This document shows, piece by piece, positions 54,701 through 64,000 of a DNA stretch of 64,000 bases. Source of the DNA: Lolium rigidum. Taxonomy: Eukaryota; Streptophyta; Magnoliopsida; Poales; Poaceae. A program made the position numbers and the translations under genes. The notes beneath the pieces are model-generated. The model was given only the letters and a program-made list of their open reading frames with translations. It did no database searches and had not been told where the DNA came from. Within the stretch, counting starts at the first letter, position 1, and the number at the start of each line of letters is the position of its first letter. The stretch spans positions 39,085,047 to 39,149,046 of the forward strand of contig NC_061510.1 of the NCBI RefSeq assembly GCF_022539505.1, written 5' to 3'.

Positions 54701-56519
54701 TGTTCGAAGCGTTACAAAAGGGCATGCAAATGAAAAAAAAAATCGTAACCTTATTCAAGTTTAAAAGTATTAAGATGATACATGAAAGTAAAGGGAAATA
54801 GGATGATATGTCAGAAACATGAAACTTGTTGAAATAAACAGGTAACTAGTTCGGTTTCTGGTTAGGAACTTTCAGGAATTGATATGTCATAAACAAGTAA
54901 AAAACTTCTTACAGTTTCTAGCTCGACCTAGTTTAGAAGTTCTTTTTGGGTACTTGGCCTTACAATATAAGTTCTTACGGTTATATTGTGATTCAAATTC
55001 ATTCTAAAGAGAGGTTAACTTCTGACGAACGGAGCGAGACCTGTCGTCGGCATATATCTCTTGTAAGCCACCTATATATAAGGATTGATGTCACCGATTA
55101 TATATACCTCTTGTAAGCCACCTGCTAGGGTTTATCAGATTATAAGATAACCCACGACGATTGTAAACACTTCCCGATATAGTGAAGTATTTGTTGGCTG
55201 GTGTCAGTGGTTTTTTCCTCTTTGTGTTGGGGAGGTTTTTCACGTTAAATCTTATGTCACCGCGATGCGATTTCCTTTTCGTCCTTCGCTATTTGCTTGT
55301 TACGTTTATAACACTTACTGAATTAACGTAATTTTTGCAGGCTGGTGGCCTTCTCTGCGTCCACAGGCGAGGCTGCTGCAACAGTGAGCCTGAAGATGCA
55401 GGGCAAAAGGTTGTGAAACTATGCTCAGTGAATTGCAGATGCACGATCTGACAACTTCTCTATGTTCAACAATTTAACCATGGTTTCGTTCCATCAGCGG
55501 GCCTCACGAAATCCGGTGCGTGAAGCGCAACTTCCTGCTGGAGACGCTGGAGAATGAGCTGCCGGAGGGCACCATCAGGTTCTCCTCCAAGATCGTGGCC
55601 ATCGAGGAAGAAGGCAACGTCAAGGTGCTGCACATGGCCGACGGCTCCATCATCAGAGCTAATGTAAGACATTGCTGCATTGCATTTGTGCATCTCTTCT
55701 TGTCAGCAGCAAGCCAGCAACAGAAGCTTACACAACCGGTTCGTGCTCTGCACTTGTGTGCAGGTTCTTGTCGGGTGTGACGGCGTGAACTCGGTGGTGG
55801 CGAAATGGCTGGGCCTCCCGAAGCCGATCCTGTCGGGTCGCTCCGCCACCAGGGGCCTCGCCGAGTACCCGGAGGGCCACGGCTTCGGGCCGGAGATCCT
55901 GCAGTTCATCGGGCAGGGCTTTCGCTCCGGCGTGCTCCCCTGCTCCGACACCTCCGTGTACTGGAACTACACCTGGTACCCGTCCCCGGCCGACGGGGAC
56001 GCGGAGGAGAGTGTGGCCAAGATGCGGCAGCACGTGCTGGCGAAGCTGGGCGCCACCAAGAAGATCCCGGCGGAGGCGCTGGACGTGATCGAGCGGAGCG
56101 AGATGAGCGAGGTGGTGTCGTCGCCGCTGCGGTTCCGGTCGCCGCTGGCGCTGGTCCGGGGCAGCATCAGCAGGGGCAACGTGTGCGTGGCCGGCGACGC
56201 GTTGCACCCGATGACCCCGGAGCTCGGGCAGGGCGGGTGCGCGGCGCTGGAGGACGGCGTCGTTCTCGCCCGGTGCCTCGGCGAGGCCTTCGTCGGCGCG
56301 GGCAACGACGGCGGGTACGCGTGCGTCACTGCGGCGCTGGAGAAGTTCGCCGGGGAGCGGCGGTGGCGCGCGATCAGGCTGGTCACGGCGGCGTACGTGG
56401 TGGGATTCGTGCAGCAGAGCAGCAACGTGGCGATCAAGTTCCTCAGGGAGAAGTTCTTGTCGGGACTGCTGGCCAAACTGATGGTCGACATGGCCGACTT
56501 CGACTGCGGGAAGCTCTAG
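51716..56519 (+). CDS. FAD-dependent monooxygenase, copy 5, 403 aa, giant intron
   Basis: Exons 51716-51789, 51893-52039, 55341-55409, 55498-55663 and 55764-56519 close in phase (1212 nt). Introns A, B, C and a unique intron E (after IIRAN, just before VLVGCDG) are present; D is absent. Intron B is 3301 nt and filled with repeats, but its donor (AG|GTAAGC) and acceptor (TTTTTGCAG) look sound. Exon 3 is 69 nt, as in copy 3. GAGLAG is at residues 11-16, VGCDGVNSV is present, and GDALHPMTPELGQGGC is intact. The N-terminus is the shortest of the five. It is the most distinct copy and may keep the ancestral structure. It should be functional if the long intron is spliced. Confidence 0.85.
52380..53168. 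repeat. Dispersed duplicate, unit B, inside copy 5 intron B
   Basis: Matches 21140-22020 in the same orientation from AATCTTAGTGGACGGCGTGC through to CAGTATAAATTGTAA, including a Tourist MITE at the same place. Divergence is moderate. Confidence 0.75.
52781..53128. mobile_element. Tourist-type MITE, 348 bp
   Basis: Begins GGGCATGTTTGATCCGCATG, ends TTTGAATCGAATGTACCC, flanked by TTA on both sides. Partner of 21649-21980. Confidence 0.8.
53169..54828. other. Intron B filler in MO copy 5
   Basis: 53169-53600 is GC-rich with open frames on both strands but no motif. 53600-54828 is AT-rich. Around 54500-54560, TTAGATTTACATTA followed by AATTTTAGAGAAAAAAAG resembles 52230-52270, hinting at another old duplication. 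No gene seen. Confidence 0.3.
54829..55312 (+). repeat. Possible solo or partial Copia-type LTR
   Basis: 55000-55312 has LTR-like features: GTAAGCCACCTATATATAAG, TAGGGTTTATC, CCCACGACGATTGTAAACAC, and a final ATAACA. This resembles the 3' parts of grass Copia LTRs. No primer-binding site follows. The left border TGTTGAAATA at 54829 is a guess and no matching target repeat was found. It ends 28 nt before the exon 3 acceptor. Confidence 0.4.
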
Positions 56520-57099
56520 TTCAGTTCTGGACGTCTGATCGAGGTAGAACGAAAACGATGAGAGAAAATGACGTAAAACGGCCACCACATACCCACTCGG
56601 GGTGTGTGTTCATTGCTCACGTCGAGCGCCTGCCTATGATTGCAGAGTAAAGTACGTAAATAAAAAGTAAATTGGCATGGATGTAAGCAATGAGTCCATC
56701 CATCCATCCACATGGGACAAACTTTTGTAGAATCTTTTTTTTTCTAGAGGAAACTTGATGTCAACACTTGACTTTGTGATGAGTCCTCTTGGTGTGAACT
56801 AAAGCTCGATCTCGCTTGGAGTGGACTTTTTCCCGCCGACAACAGAAACTGCTGTAACCACATGCCGTGATTCCGTTAGCCAGAAAACAAGTATTGCAGT
56901 GTAGGATGCATCCAGTTAACAAACCACCGGCTTTTACCAAGTGGCTTCACCCGCAATCAAGGAGCCCACCCACGGAATGGACTACGATTCCAGGTAATTT
57001 TGCAGTGACAAGTTTGAGGAATCCGGCCACAGAGCCGACATGTGAACAGGCATGGTTCCGTACCAGTGCTAATGTGCTATGCTAAATTTTGTTTAGATA
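56520..57099. other. 3' flank of MO copy 5, nothing recognised
   Basis: Moderately AT-rich sequence without a credible frame. A CATCCATCCATCCA microsatellite lies at 56697-56710. Confidence 0.3.
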
Positions 57100-58020
57100 A
57101 CAGGTAAAACATTGCCTGACTTTAAATTAATAAAGTTATACGGTTTAAGAGATTAGATTACATAACTGCTAGACCTACAGCTTCGCCAGGAATAAGGAAA
57201 AGCACCCAAATTCTAACATAGCACAGGGCCGGCTCCCCATAAACACGCCGATAACATAACACAAAAGGGACAGAGGTATCTAGTTCTTCAGGTTGTTGGC
57301 TTGAGCGACATGTACAACTCCCTTAGCTCGTTTACCATTCCAGCTTAGTCCCTCATTTTCTCTTGCTTTGAACTTTAAGCTCCACAACTGTAAAATGATA
57401 ATGATTTTGTAAATAATGTCAGCTGGGTTAGATAAGGTTTTCTTCTCAATAGCAAGTTTGTTGCCTGCATTCCAAACCGCACAGGATTGGGCAGGAAAAA
57501 ACACCCAAATAATATGTCGTGTATACCCCGAGAAACTCGACAGGATGGCATGAAATTGTGCAAAGTTGGCAGGTCGCCTGTTGCACCCTAGTAGCTGATG
57601 AAGACCTGACTAGGAAAAAATTGCCAAGAAACATGAGAAGAAAATGTGGTTGACATCCTCAATGGAACCGCAAAAGGTGCAAAGACCATTAGAGGGGCCA
57701 TGACAAATAGCTATCTGTTGGCCTGGCGGAAGCTTATCTAGGGCAAGTTGCCAGTCGAAGATTTTGATTTTTAATGGTACTTTCGCTTCTCACATATCCT
57801 TGAAGTGAGCCACCGTCGTGCCCTGGGAAAGCTTGGCACACATGGATTTTACAGAATAAGCACCAGATTGTTCCAGGTGCCATGACACCTTGTCATGCCC
57901 CGTACCAAGAGTCACTGTGGCCATCAAGACCTCCCACTCTGGCCACTGTCGCAGGCCCTCCTGATCGAGGTAGCGACGAAAGCGGAGCTCCAGCGAATCA
58001 TGGCGTGGCGCATTTGCCAC
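57100..58020 (-). mobile_element. LINE C-terminal remnant (zf-RVT region)
   Basis: Minus-strand frames (58020-57790, then shifted frames to about 57280) contain LEQSGAYSVKSMCAKL, the zf-RVT start, and LCTFCGSIEDVNHIFFSC with the Cys/His pattern of that domain. The 3' region reads CTTTATTAATTTAAAGTCAG on the minus strand, a usual LINE tail. Frameshifts and stops make it inactive. Confidence 0.6.
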
Positions 58021-58212
58021 CGAGATGGACTGATTGTCACAGATAATCAGTTGCTGCTAAGAATTAAGGTTATGGTTTTGCTATTTGTTTGATGCGCTAT
58101 TTGTAAGTTGCTTCTAAGAACTAAATCATGAGATTCAAGTAAATATGGAAATAAAATTCTTTAGTTAGAAGGCTATCGAATTATCTAATCATGAGATTCA
58201 TGTAAATATGTA

Positions 58213-60115
58213 AATATGGTTGGCCAGATTATTAACCGAGGGTGGTGTAAGGCAAAACCTGTCGAGGAGGAAGTATGTAGGCTCAAAAGCTATTTCTCAG
58301 GTTATTTGGAAATCCGGGGATTCACAGTTTTGGGTCTAAGAAGCAGTTGTAGCATCATGGCAACTAAGAAGCACTTCTTTCCATACGGATTTTTCTCCAT
58401 TACGGATGGATCAAAGATACGGTTCTGGGAGGATAAGTGGTGAGTGTGAAACAGGACAACTCGTGCACCAGATGCACCGGTGATGCTTGATCCCACTGGA
58501 TGTTAAATGGAAGGACAAGATCTATGTATGGTTGGCCCGTTGGAACATTTATGGAAGGAACCCTACAGTGTCGCTGATTTGTGCAAACACAAGGACTCAG
58601 ACACTGTTTCTCTCAATCTGGATCTCCCGAGCTCCTCTCTTTAGCCGCTGCAGCTCATGACTGCACCAAGCTTACAGGTCATGCTCTTATATCTTCAGTT
58701 TTCTTAGAAGAAACTTTTGATCGGAGTTGCGGCACAACGCCGATGAGCTGGTGAGCCACTACTACCAAACATGGTTCTCACGCGAGGGGTTGCTTACAGG
58801 ATCTGGAGGCGCTGGAGATTTACCGTCGGAGATCACCACCAAGATACAAAGAAAGAGGCAAGAGATTCAACTGGTAGAGAGATGACATTGGGGGGAAGTT
58901 TCTACCCCGCTCCCAGCATGGTGCTGTTGTACAGGAGATAAAGGGAGAGATACGATGGGGATTCAGGTTGGAAAGGACGATTCTTCTAATTCAGAAAAAC
59001 TAGATTGTTTACAAATGTTCCAGCGGCACACAAGCTCTGCATCATGACCCTTCGTTCCAGATCCAATGGCCACAAGGAGTGGTGCATCTGGTGCACGAGT
59101 TCCCCCGTTTCACAGGATATGTCCTCGATAAGTGGTTGGGTGCAACCACGCTCCGGGAACAATATCCAGCTTTGTACATGATCGTACTTCATAAAGATGT
59201 TACTCTCGAGGCAGTGATGGAAACCTCTCCACCATCTATGACGTTCAGGCGTGATGTAGTCGGTCCCTGGTTAACCTCTTGGAACAAAATGCTACAAAGA
59301 TTAGCTTTAGTTCAGCTGGTTCAAGGAAAAGATATATTCCACTGGGAACTTACCAAGAATGGTATATTCTAGGTAAGATCCATGTATGAGGCGTTAATAG
59401 AACATATTCAACCGGTTTTTAATAATAAGGTCAGTTGGAAGTTGAGTATACCACTATAAACGAAGGTTTTTGCTTGGTACCTACGCCGTGGTGTTATCCT
59501 CACCAAAGATAACCTTACAAAACGAAACTGGTATGGTTGTCAGAAATGTGTATTTTGTCATGAAGACGAGACAATAAAACATCTCTTCTTCCAGTGCCGA
59601 TTCGTTAGAGCTATATGGTCAATCATTTAGATAGGATCTAACTTACATCCACCCCGAAGCATTGTGAATATTTTTGGCAATTGGTTAAACGGGGTGGAGG
59701 TTAGGTTTAGGAATCTTATCAGGGTGGGAGCGTTCGCCGTTATATGGTCGTTGTGGCTATTTAGAAATGACAAGGTTTTTAATGATAAAGATTCTTCTCT
59801 TATGCAGGTACTTTACCGGTGTATGGCTTTGCTCCGTTTATGATCGCCACTTTAGCTCTTGGAGGACCACGTCCTATTTACAGAGGTATCTGCACGGTTG
59901 GAGACTTCGTCCAAGAAATCTATTACCCAACATGGGTGGCTGCATAGTATGAGGATAGCGGCTCCTATACCATGTTAGGCCTTTTTCACGTCGCTACATT
60001 TTTGTAATGATCAGTGTGTTTTGTACTCTTGCTGAACGACTGTGTGCATCCTAGCCATGCAGAGGCCGGGTGTATTACGTCAAACCTTATGAGTAATAAA
60101 GCGCTCTTTTTTTGA
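58213..60115 (+). mobile_element. LINE ORF2 remnant interrupted by a MULE
   Basis: Plus-strand frames carry the ORF2 C-terminal region: SITDGSKIRFWEDKW at about 58395-58440, then, after the inserted element, LGATTLREQYPALYMI from 59136. The zf-RVT portion has CVFCHEDETIKHLFFQC near 59550-59600. It ends AATAAAGCGCTCTTTTTTTG near 60095-60115. Several stops make it a pseudogene. Confidence 0.65.
58441..59126. mobile_element. Mutator-like (MULE) element, 686 bp
   Basis: Flanked by an exact 9-bp repeat GATAAGTGG (58432-58440 and 59127-59135), the size typical of Mutator. The ends are long inverted repeats sharing ACTCGTGCACCAGATGCACC and GTGAAAC in the same relative order. Excising it and one target copy restores the LINE reading frame. 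The interior has no transposase. Confidence 0.7.
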
Positions 60116-60600
60116 AAAATTTAAAGTTTTAGGTGGAATCTTAATTAGATACCGAAAAGTCTTCCGACTAACCCTGGTGACCTCGACATCCTTAATCTTG
60201 AGAGTTTTTTGTGTGCTCTTCACCTTCGATGACCTTGGCTTGCATGGAAGCTCCACATAGATCTTGGGTGGGTCTGCTGAACCAATATGATGCTACCCAT
60301 ATGGAACTTCTGTATATCCTTATGCAATTTCTAATGGAAATGTGGAGCTTGCCAACTTTTGGGATTTTGCATGGCCAAGTTACCATTGCCAAATGTTATT
60401 GCCCCCTTATCTTCAATATCTTAGGGGAAAAAGGAAGTACAACGTCAAGAATGCCCTCCTAAAATACTTGGATTGATGATATGAATCATCTTTGACAATT
60501 TGTTACCTTTGGATGCATCTCCGAGCCATCATGCTCGGTAAAGACCTCGCTAATAAGAGCATCTCTAACATATGATTTAAACAAAACAAAAAAGACCCTT
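60116..60600. other. Unassigned sequence left of the LTR element
   Basis: No gene seen. 60535-60600 contains TAAGAGCATCTCTAACATATG, similar to one end of a Harbinger element, with no partner. Confidence 0.25.
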
Positions 60601-62102
60601 TGATAACCCCCAGGAGCAGGGGATCACTGTACCACCTCTCAATGTGGAAGTAAGGTATCGATCCGCAGGAGCAAGAAGTAAAAGCTATTTATTCTCTACA
60701 ACTAAAGTGTCACAAGTTCTAGTTTATTATGCACTAAACAGTTTAAGGAAACAATGGAAGTTGATTTAGTACAAAAATAAAGTGAAACAAAATAGTAATC
60801 TCAAGTGTACGAATCCTCTTCAATGCAAGAGGACAAGACAAAGGTTTTCTCTTATAGGAACAATGGACATGGTTTCATGGGTTCACTCAATCCTCTCTCT
60901 CTCCATCTATGATGGTGATGTTATAGATAATAAAAGTACATACAAATGGCATGCTTTGATGGTAATTTTTATGATGGCTACATGTCCTAAAAGACATATT
61001 TGAAAGAAATACTCATTTGTGTTGTTGTTGTCACTCTCGTAAGGACAACGTTGGTTATTGTCATACCACATATCATACTTTTCCCTTTTAACCCCGAAAT
61101 AAACGATGTGGGGATGCATCGTGTCACTCAATGCATGTGTCGTCTATCACTTGGCCACCCAGTACCTACATACATCATACTACTTAATGGTAAATACTTT
61201 AGACACTAATGCAATGATTTATTTATTGTGCGCAAGACCACATCTCTCTCATCTACGTGCACTTGGTGATGTCAAGCACCTCATGACACAGGAAAAACAA
61301 GGCATTTAGAATAGAAACCGTTACATGCATCATATAAGTATCTACGAAGTATGACAAACCATAAAAGTTCCAACACAACAGTAAATGCATAACAAATATC
61401 ATCTCATACGACAATACCCACGATAGGAATTATATAGATAGATCTATAAACATCCAAGGAACATCTTATGGATTTCAACAATGATCATACATAAAGAGAT
61501 TTGGATCAAGTTACCACCACAAAATCATTGTCCAGGGGTGGACTACACCCCTCTCATCATGGAGAGTGATGAGGAGGTGCTGGTGAAGGAGGAGAGGCGG
61601 CCAGAGGAAATCCCGGCAGCGGTTCCCCCTTTCATCTTCCTCTGGCGACGGCCTACTGACTCTCTGTTTAGGTGTTTTCGATCTTTGCCTCGGTGTTTTT
61701 AGATTGCGTTGGGGGACCTTATATATGCGTTTTAGGCCAAGACCATCATGTAGAGCTTTGGATGGACGGATGCAGACGCTTGAGGAGGCCAAGAGGTACG
61801 TAGGGTGGTGCGACCATGGGTGGGGCTCGCGAGGTTCCGGGACTCCAGAATGTTCGTCTTCATGAAATAATGACCCTCGAAAAATCCCAGATCCATTTGA
61901 CTCTGTATAGGTCCCTGAAAGTAAAAAAGATTACATAAAACATGGATTTACTGTTGTGCGGAGTTATGACCAAAATAAGGGGGATCACTGAAAAATTCCA
62001 AAAAATAATATGAAACATGGATATGATATTATATAAGATGAAAATATGTGGGAATATGTGGCAATAAACTACAAAGTTCATGTATGCATTTTACACGCAT
62101 CA
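60601..62102 (-). repeat. LTR (1502 bp) of a minus-strand retrotransposon
   Basis: Starts TGATAACCCCCAGGAG and ends TTTTACACGCATCA on the plus strand. Immediately right is ACATCCCCAAGCTTAACC, the complement of a polypurine tract, so this is the element's 3' LTR in minus orientation. Internal sequence follows for 385 bp (62103-62487) before another LTR interrupts. The left target repeat is CCCTT; its partner must lie beyond the window. Confidence 0.7.
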
Positions 62103-62487
62103 ACATCCCCAAGCTTAACCCATGCTCGTCCTTGAGTCTAAAGGTGATAAAAACTAAACATGGTCTTTGGAGTTTGTTGCTATGATGGATATAACAAGTA
62201 GTAATGCAGAAACTTAATTATTAATACTTTATTGAACATCAAAAGGCAAGTGAGATATGAAGTGATACTTCTTATGCACTACAAACATGCTCAGCAATAA
62301 GTCAAATTGTGTAAAAACAAATAAAAGTACTATGGACATTAAGCATGCAAGTGATCTCATTTGGCAAGGAATTTCTTTCTTTCTTTTCTTTGGAATAAGT
62401 GAATATTGGAATTAAGCAAGGAATACACATGCTAGCACTTCGATAATAATATAGAGCATAAAATAAATTTCCGGATATGAAAGTCAC
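62103..62487 (-). mobile_element. Internal fragment of the 60.6-kb LTR element
   Basis: Begins with the purine tract complement and is AT-rich and non-coding, like the LARD interior at 42980-45569. It is cut by the next LTR at 62488. Confidence 0.55.
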
Positions 62488-64000
62488 TGATGACCCACAA
62501 GTATAGGGGGTGTATCGTAGTATCTTCGATAAGTAAGAATGTCGATCCCAACGAGGAGCAGAAGGTGTTGACAAGCAGTTTCGATGAAGGATTCACTGTA
62601 AATGCTCACAGACAAGTATTCGGGGGTTTTGATGTAACGAGTTGAATAAAGTACGAGTAAGTAAAGTGCGAGAGTAACAATTGCAGCGAGTGGCCCAATC
62701 CTTTTTAGCACAAAGGACAAGCCGGTTTGTTTACTTATAATGACCAAACGTTCTCGAGGACACATGGGATTTTAGTCTAGTGCTTTCGCTACATACGGCT
62801 AAATAATCTTCATTGTTATGATAAGTGTTGTGTGGGTGAACCTATGCTAATGTACCGCCCTTCCTAGGACTAAATACATACTTGTGATTATACCCCTTGC
62901 AAGCATCCGCAACTACAAGAAAGTAATTAAGAATAAATCTAACCACAGCCTTAAACTCCGAGATCCTGCGATCCCTCCTGCATCGATATACCAACGGGGG
63001 TTTAGGTTTCGTCACTCCGGCAACCCCGCAATTAGCAAACGAATACAAGATGCATTCCCCTAGGCCCATAAATGGTGAAGTGTCATGTAGTCGACGTTCA
63101 CATGACACCACTAGAAGAATAACACCACAACTTAAATATCACACCATTGAATATTACTCAACCATAGTTCACTACTAACATTTAGACTTCACCCATGTCC
63201 TCAAGAATTAAACGAACTACTCACGAGACATCATATGGAACATGATCGGAGGTGATATGATGATGAATAACAATCTGAACATAAACTTGGTTCAATGGTT
63301 TCACTCAATAGCATCAACAACAAGTATAGATCGATACAGGGAGAGTTTCCCCTATCAAACAATCAAGATCAAACCCAAATTGCTACGGCGGTGACGGTGT
63401 CCAGCGGTGATGACGGCGGTGATGATGGAGGAGATGATGATGATGGTGATGGTGATGATGTCCAGCTCGATGTCGGTGACGATGGCGTCGATTTCCCCTC
63501 CCGGAGGGAATTTCCCCGGCGGATTCCTGCCCGCCGGAGAGCTCTTTTCTCTCTGGTGTTCTCCGCCCCGCAGAGGCGGCTGTAACTCTTCGTGAGGTAC
63601 CCTCTGCGGCTTAGGTCTTCGGGTCGAAGGGTTTGGCGAAGAAAAGGAGGCGAAAGGGGTCGTGGGCCCCTCACACCACATGGCGGCGCGGCCAGGGCCT
63701 GGGCCGCGCCGCCCTAGGGTGTGGGCCCACCCTGGCTCCTCCTGGCTCCTCCTTCCGGCTTCCTTCGTCATCTTGAAAAATAGGATTTTTGGTATAATTT
63801 CCTTCCACGAGTTGATCTTCCGAAATATTGCGTTCGACGGTGCTTTTTCCAGCGAGAATCCCGGCTCCGGTGTTCGATCCTCCAATAATGATGAAACATG
63901 CAAAATAGATGAAATAACATAAGTATTGTGTCCCAATATGAAATATATCAATGAATAACGAGCAAATTATGATATAAAATAGTGATGCAAATTGGACGTA
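62488..64000 (-). repeat. LTR of a second nested retrotransposon, cut by window edge
   Basis: Starts TGATGACCCACAAGTATAGG and reaches the last base of the window with GATGCAAATTGGACGTA. From memory of Triticeae LTRs of this type the border (TCA) is a few bases beyond. Read on the minus strand it starts TACGTCCAATTTGC, a familiar start of a large grass Gypsy-like LTR family. 63410-63455 is a GATGATGGTGATGG microsatellite. No internal region is visible. Confidence 0.65.

Noticed and set aside
63410..63455. GAT/GGT-rich microsatellite considered as a coding Asp/Met repeat
   Set aside because: It lies within a retrotransposon LTR and is open in several frames only because of the triplet repeat.

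Overview
The window is nuclear DNA from a grass, most likely a Pooideae/Triticeae species (wheat-barley group). The evidence is GC-rich, intron-split genes in AT-rich DNA, Stowaway and Tourist MITEs, several PIF/Harbinger elements, LINEs, a MULE, and nested LTR retrotransposons. There is no bacterial, organellar, rRNA, tRNA or CRISPR signal.

Layout. Positions 257-1058 hold a possible small two-exon gene on the minus strand. It is followed by a PIF/Harbinger element with decayed coding sequence (1324-3078) and a LINE 3' remnant (3920-4830). Positions 5080-13404 hold a complete 13-exon minus-strand gene for an RBM39/CC1-like splicing factor of 535 aa; every splice phase closes, and one intron has a GC donor. 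A Harbinger copy with only the N-terminal part of its transposase follows (15052-16281).

The core of the window, 16.6-56.5 kb, is a same-strand tandem array of five FAD-dependent aromatic-type monooxygenase genes (MO1/CTF2/salicylate-hydroxylase-like). Copies 1 (16610-18126), 2 (23988-25571), 3 (31794-34224) and 5 (51716-56519) have open, phase-consistent exon models of 416, 411, 414 and 403 aa. Copy 4 (47936-49234) is broken by two lesions. The copies fall into three intron-structure classes, {1,2}, {3,4} and {5}, in chromosomal order. Copies 1-4 share an upstream 15-bp motif, TCAGCARTGACRTCA or close to it, which contains a bZIP-type TGACGTCA core in copies 1 and 3.

Transposons have reshaped the array. 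A retroposon with a 14-bp target duplication sits in the leader of copy 2. A Harbinger element sits in an intron of copy 3. Copy 5 has a 3.3-kb intron holding a duplicate of sequence also found between copies 1 and 2. Between copies 3 and 4 lies a Copia element with identical 133-bp LTRs, interrupted in gag by a 6.8-kb LARD-like LTR element with two tandem primer-binding sites.

From 57 kb to the end there are opposing LINE remnants (one split by a MULE) and two nested LTR elements, the last cut by the window edge. The array looks like a diversifying specialised-metabolism or hormone-catabolism locus. Substrates cannot be read from the sequence; a salicylate-like phenolic is an inference from family resemblance and the promoter motif.
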